Shown here: positions 13,691 through 14,160 of the stretch, piece by piece
Position numbering within the stretch: the first letter of the stretch is position 1
How the letters are laid out: each line of letters begins with the position of its first letter
Source: DATJLY01 sp035518375
GTDB taxonomy: Bacteria; Pseudomonadota; Alphaproteobacteria; ATCC43930; CGMCC-115725
NCBI GenBank assembly: GCA_035518375.1
Contig: DATIXQ010000011.1
Coordinates: 1-14,160 of the forward strand
Direction: 5' to 3'
Length of the DNA stretch: 14,160 nt
Translations under genes and position numbers: made by a program
Notes under the pieces: generated by a model
Seen by the model: only the letters and a program-made list of their open reading frames with translations
What the model was told of the DNA's origin: nothing
Databases searched by the model: none

Positions 13691-14160
13691 ATGAAGCGGC
13701 GCAAACTGGGCACTCTCGAGGTTGGTGCGTTGGGGCTCGGCTGCATGAGCATGACGCCGATCTATGCCGAGCCGAGCGAGGCCGAGGCGATCGCCACGGT
13801 CCATCGCGCGGCCGAGCTTGGCGTCGATCTCGTCGACAGCTCGGACGCCTACGGCAACGGCAAGAACGAGGAGCTCGTGGGCCGCGCCCTGAAGGGCTGC
13901 CGCGACAAGATCGTGCTGGCGACGAAATTCGGCCAGATCCGCTCGCCCGACGGCGGCGGCAGTGTGTGCGGCACGCCCGACTATGTGAAAAGCGCGTGCG
14001 AGGCGAGCTTGAAGCGGCTCGATGTCGACACGATCGACCTCTACTACATCCACCGCGTCGATCCGAACGTGCCGATCGAGGAGACGGTCGGCGCGATGGC
14101 GGACCTGGTGGCTGCGGGGAAGGTCCGCTGGCTGGGGCTGTCGGAGGCGAGTCCGCGTAC
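13691..14160 (+). CDS. Aldo/keto reductase, N-terminal part (3' end cut by window)
   Basis: The first 156 codons of an NADPH-dependent aldo/keto reductase are visible and the frame runs off the right edge. The sequence opens with MKRRKLGTLEVGALGLGCMSM, typical of the Tas/IolS/YajO-like branch. The catalytic tetrad can be placed as Asp49 and Tyr54 (in LVDSSDAYG), Lys79 (in LATKFG) and His121 (in YYIHRVD). The strand VRWLGLSEAS (145-154) is the usual next barrel element. ATG 13691 is preceded by GGGAGG five bases upstream, a strong ribosome site. It reduces carbonyl compounds with NADPH, substrate unknown. It lies 76 bp after the Sel1 gene on the same strand; no terminator is evident between them, so co-transcription is possible but not shown. 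Confidence 0.92.
   Translation, partial: MKRRKLGTLEVGALGLGCMSMTPIYAEPSEAEAIATVHRAAELGVDLVDSSDAYGNGKNEELVGRALKGCRDKIVLATKFGQIRSPDGGGSVCGTPDYVKSACEASLKRLDVDTIDLYYIHRVDPNVPIEETVGAMADLVAAGKVRWLGLSEASPR

Noticed and set aside
1..14160. CRISPR arrays, retrons, toxin-antitoxin pairs, transposases or phage genes
   Set aside because: Looked for and not seen: the only regular repeats are the three unevenly spaced 22 bp copies, and no reverse transcriptase, nuclease or recombinase motif was recognised.

Overview
The window comes from a GC-rich alphaproteobacterium, probably Rhizobiales or Rhodospirillales-like. This is inferred from the base composition, the ExoP/Wzc-type fused chain-length regulator and kinase, the EmrRAB-type efflux operon and the TetR and Sel1 sequence styles; no rRNA or other taxonomic marker is present. 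I recognise no tRNA, rRNA, CRISPR array, transposase or phage gene.

Region 1 (1-6409) is one side of an exopolysaccharide locus. On the + strand are the C-terminal part of a membrane flippase-like polysaccharide transporter and a class I methyltransferase. Facing them on the - strand is a probable operon reading Wzc/ExoP-like tyrosine kinase (6409-4100), family 2 glycosyltransferase (4103-3141, GTGA overlap), then a secreted parallel beta-helix protein (2978-1542). Together these supply sugar transfer, flipping, chain-length and export control, and a possible extracellular polymer-modifying enzyme. A GC-rich inverted repeat lies in the 28 bp between the converging methyltransferase and beta-helix genes.

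Region 2 (6410-7111) holds a structured 252 bp intergenic segment and an unrecognised acidic 149-residue protein on the + strand, whose stop codon overlaps that of the efflux pump gene coming the other way.

Region 3 (7108-10228, - strand) is a compact multidrug efflux operon: MarR regulator, EmrA-like membrane fusion protein, EmrB-like 14-helix MFS pump. The MarR gene has a well-formed promoter containing an 11 bp palindrome, and the predicted transcript start falls at or next to the start codon, so it may be leaderless. No TolC-like outer membrane channel is in the window.

Region 4 (10229-10842) is a regulatory and repeat zone. It has three copies of a degenerate 22 bp direct repeat, a perfect 9 bp inverted repeat, an unrecognised 87-residue protein (- strand), and a control region shared with a divergent TetR regulator that contains two CGGTCAC motifs 31 bp apart.

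Region 5 (10843-14160, + strand) holds the TetR regulator, a 692-residue lipoprotein built of about 15 Sel1-like repeats, and the N-terminal 156 codons of an aldo/keto reductase cut by the window end.

No wholly new system is evident. The best candidates for follow-up are the intergenic repeat family, the likely leaderless and autoregulated MarR gene, the acidic orphan protein, the 87-residue protein paired with TetR, and the beta-helix protein in the polysaccharide operon.
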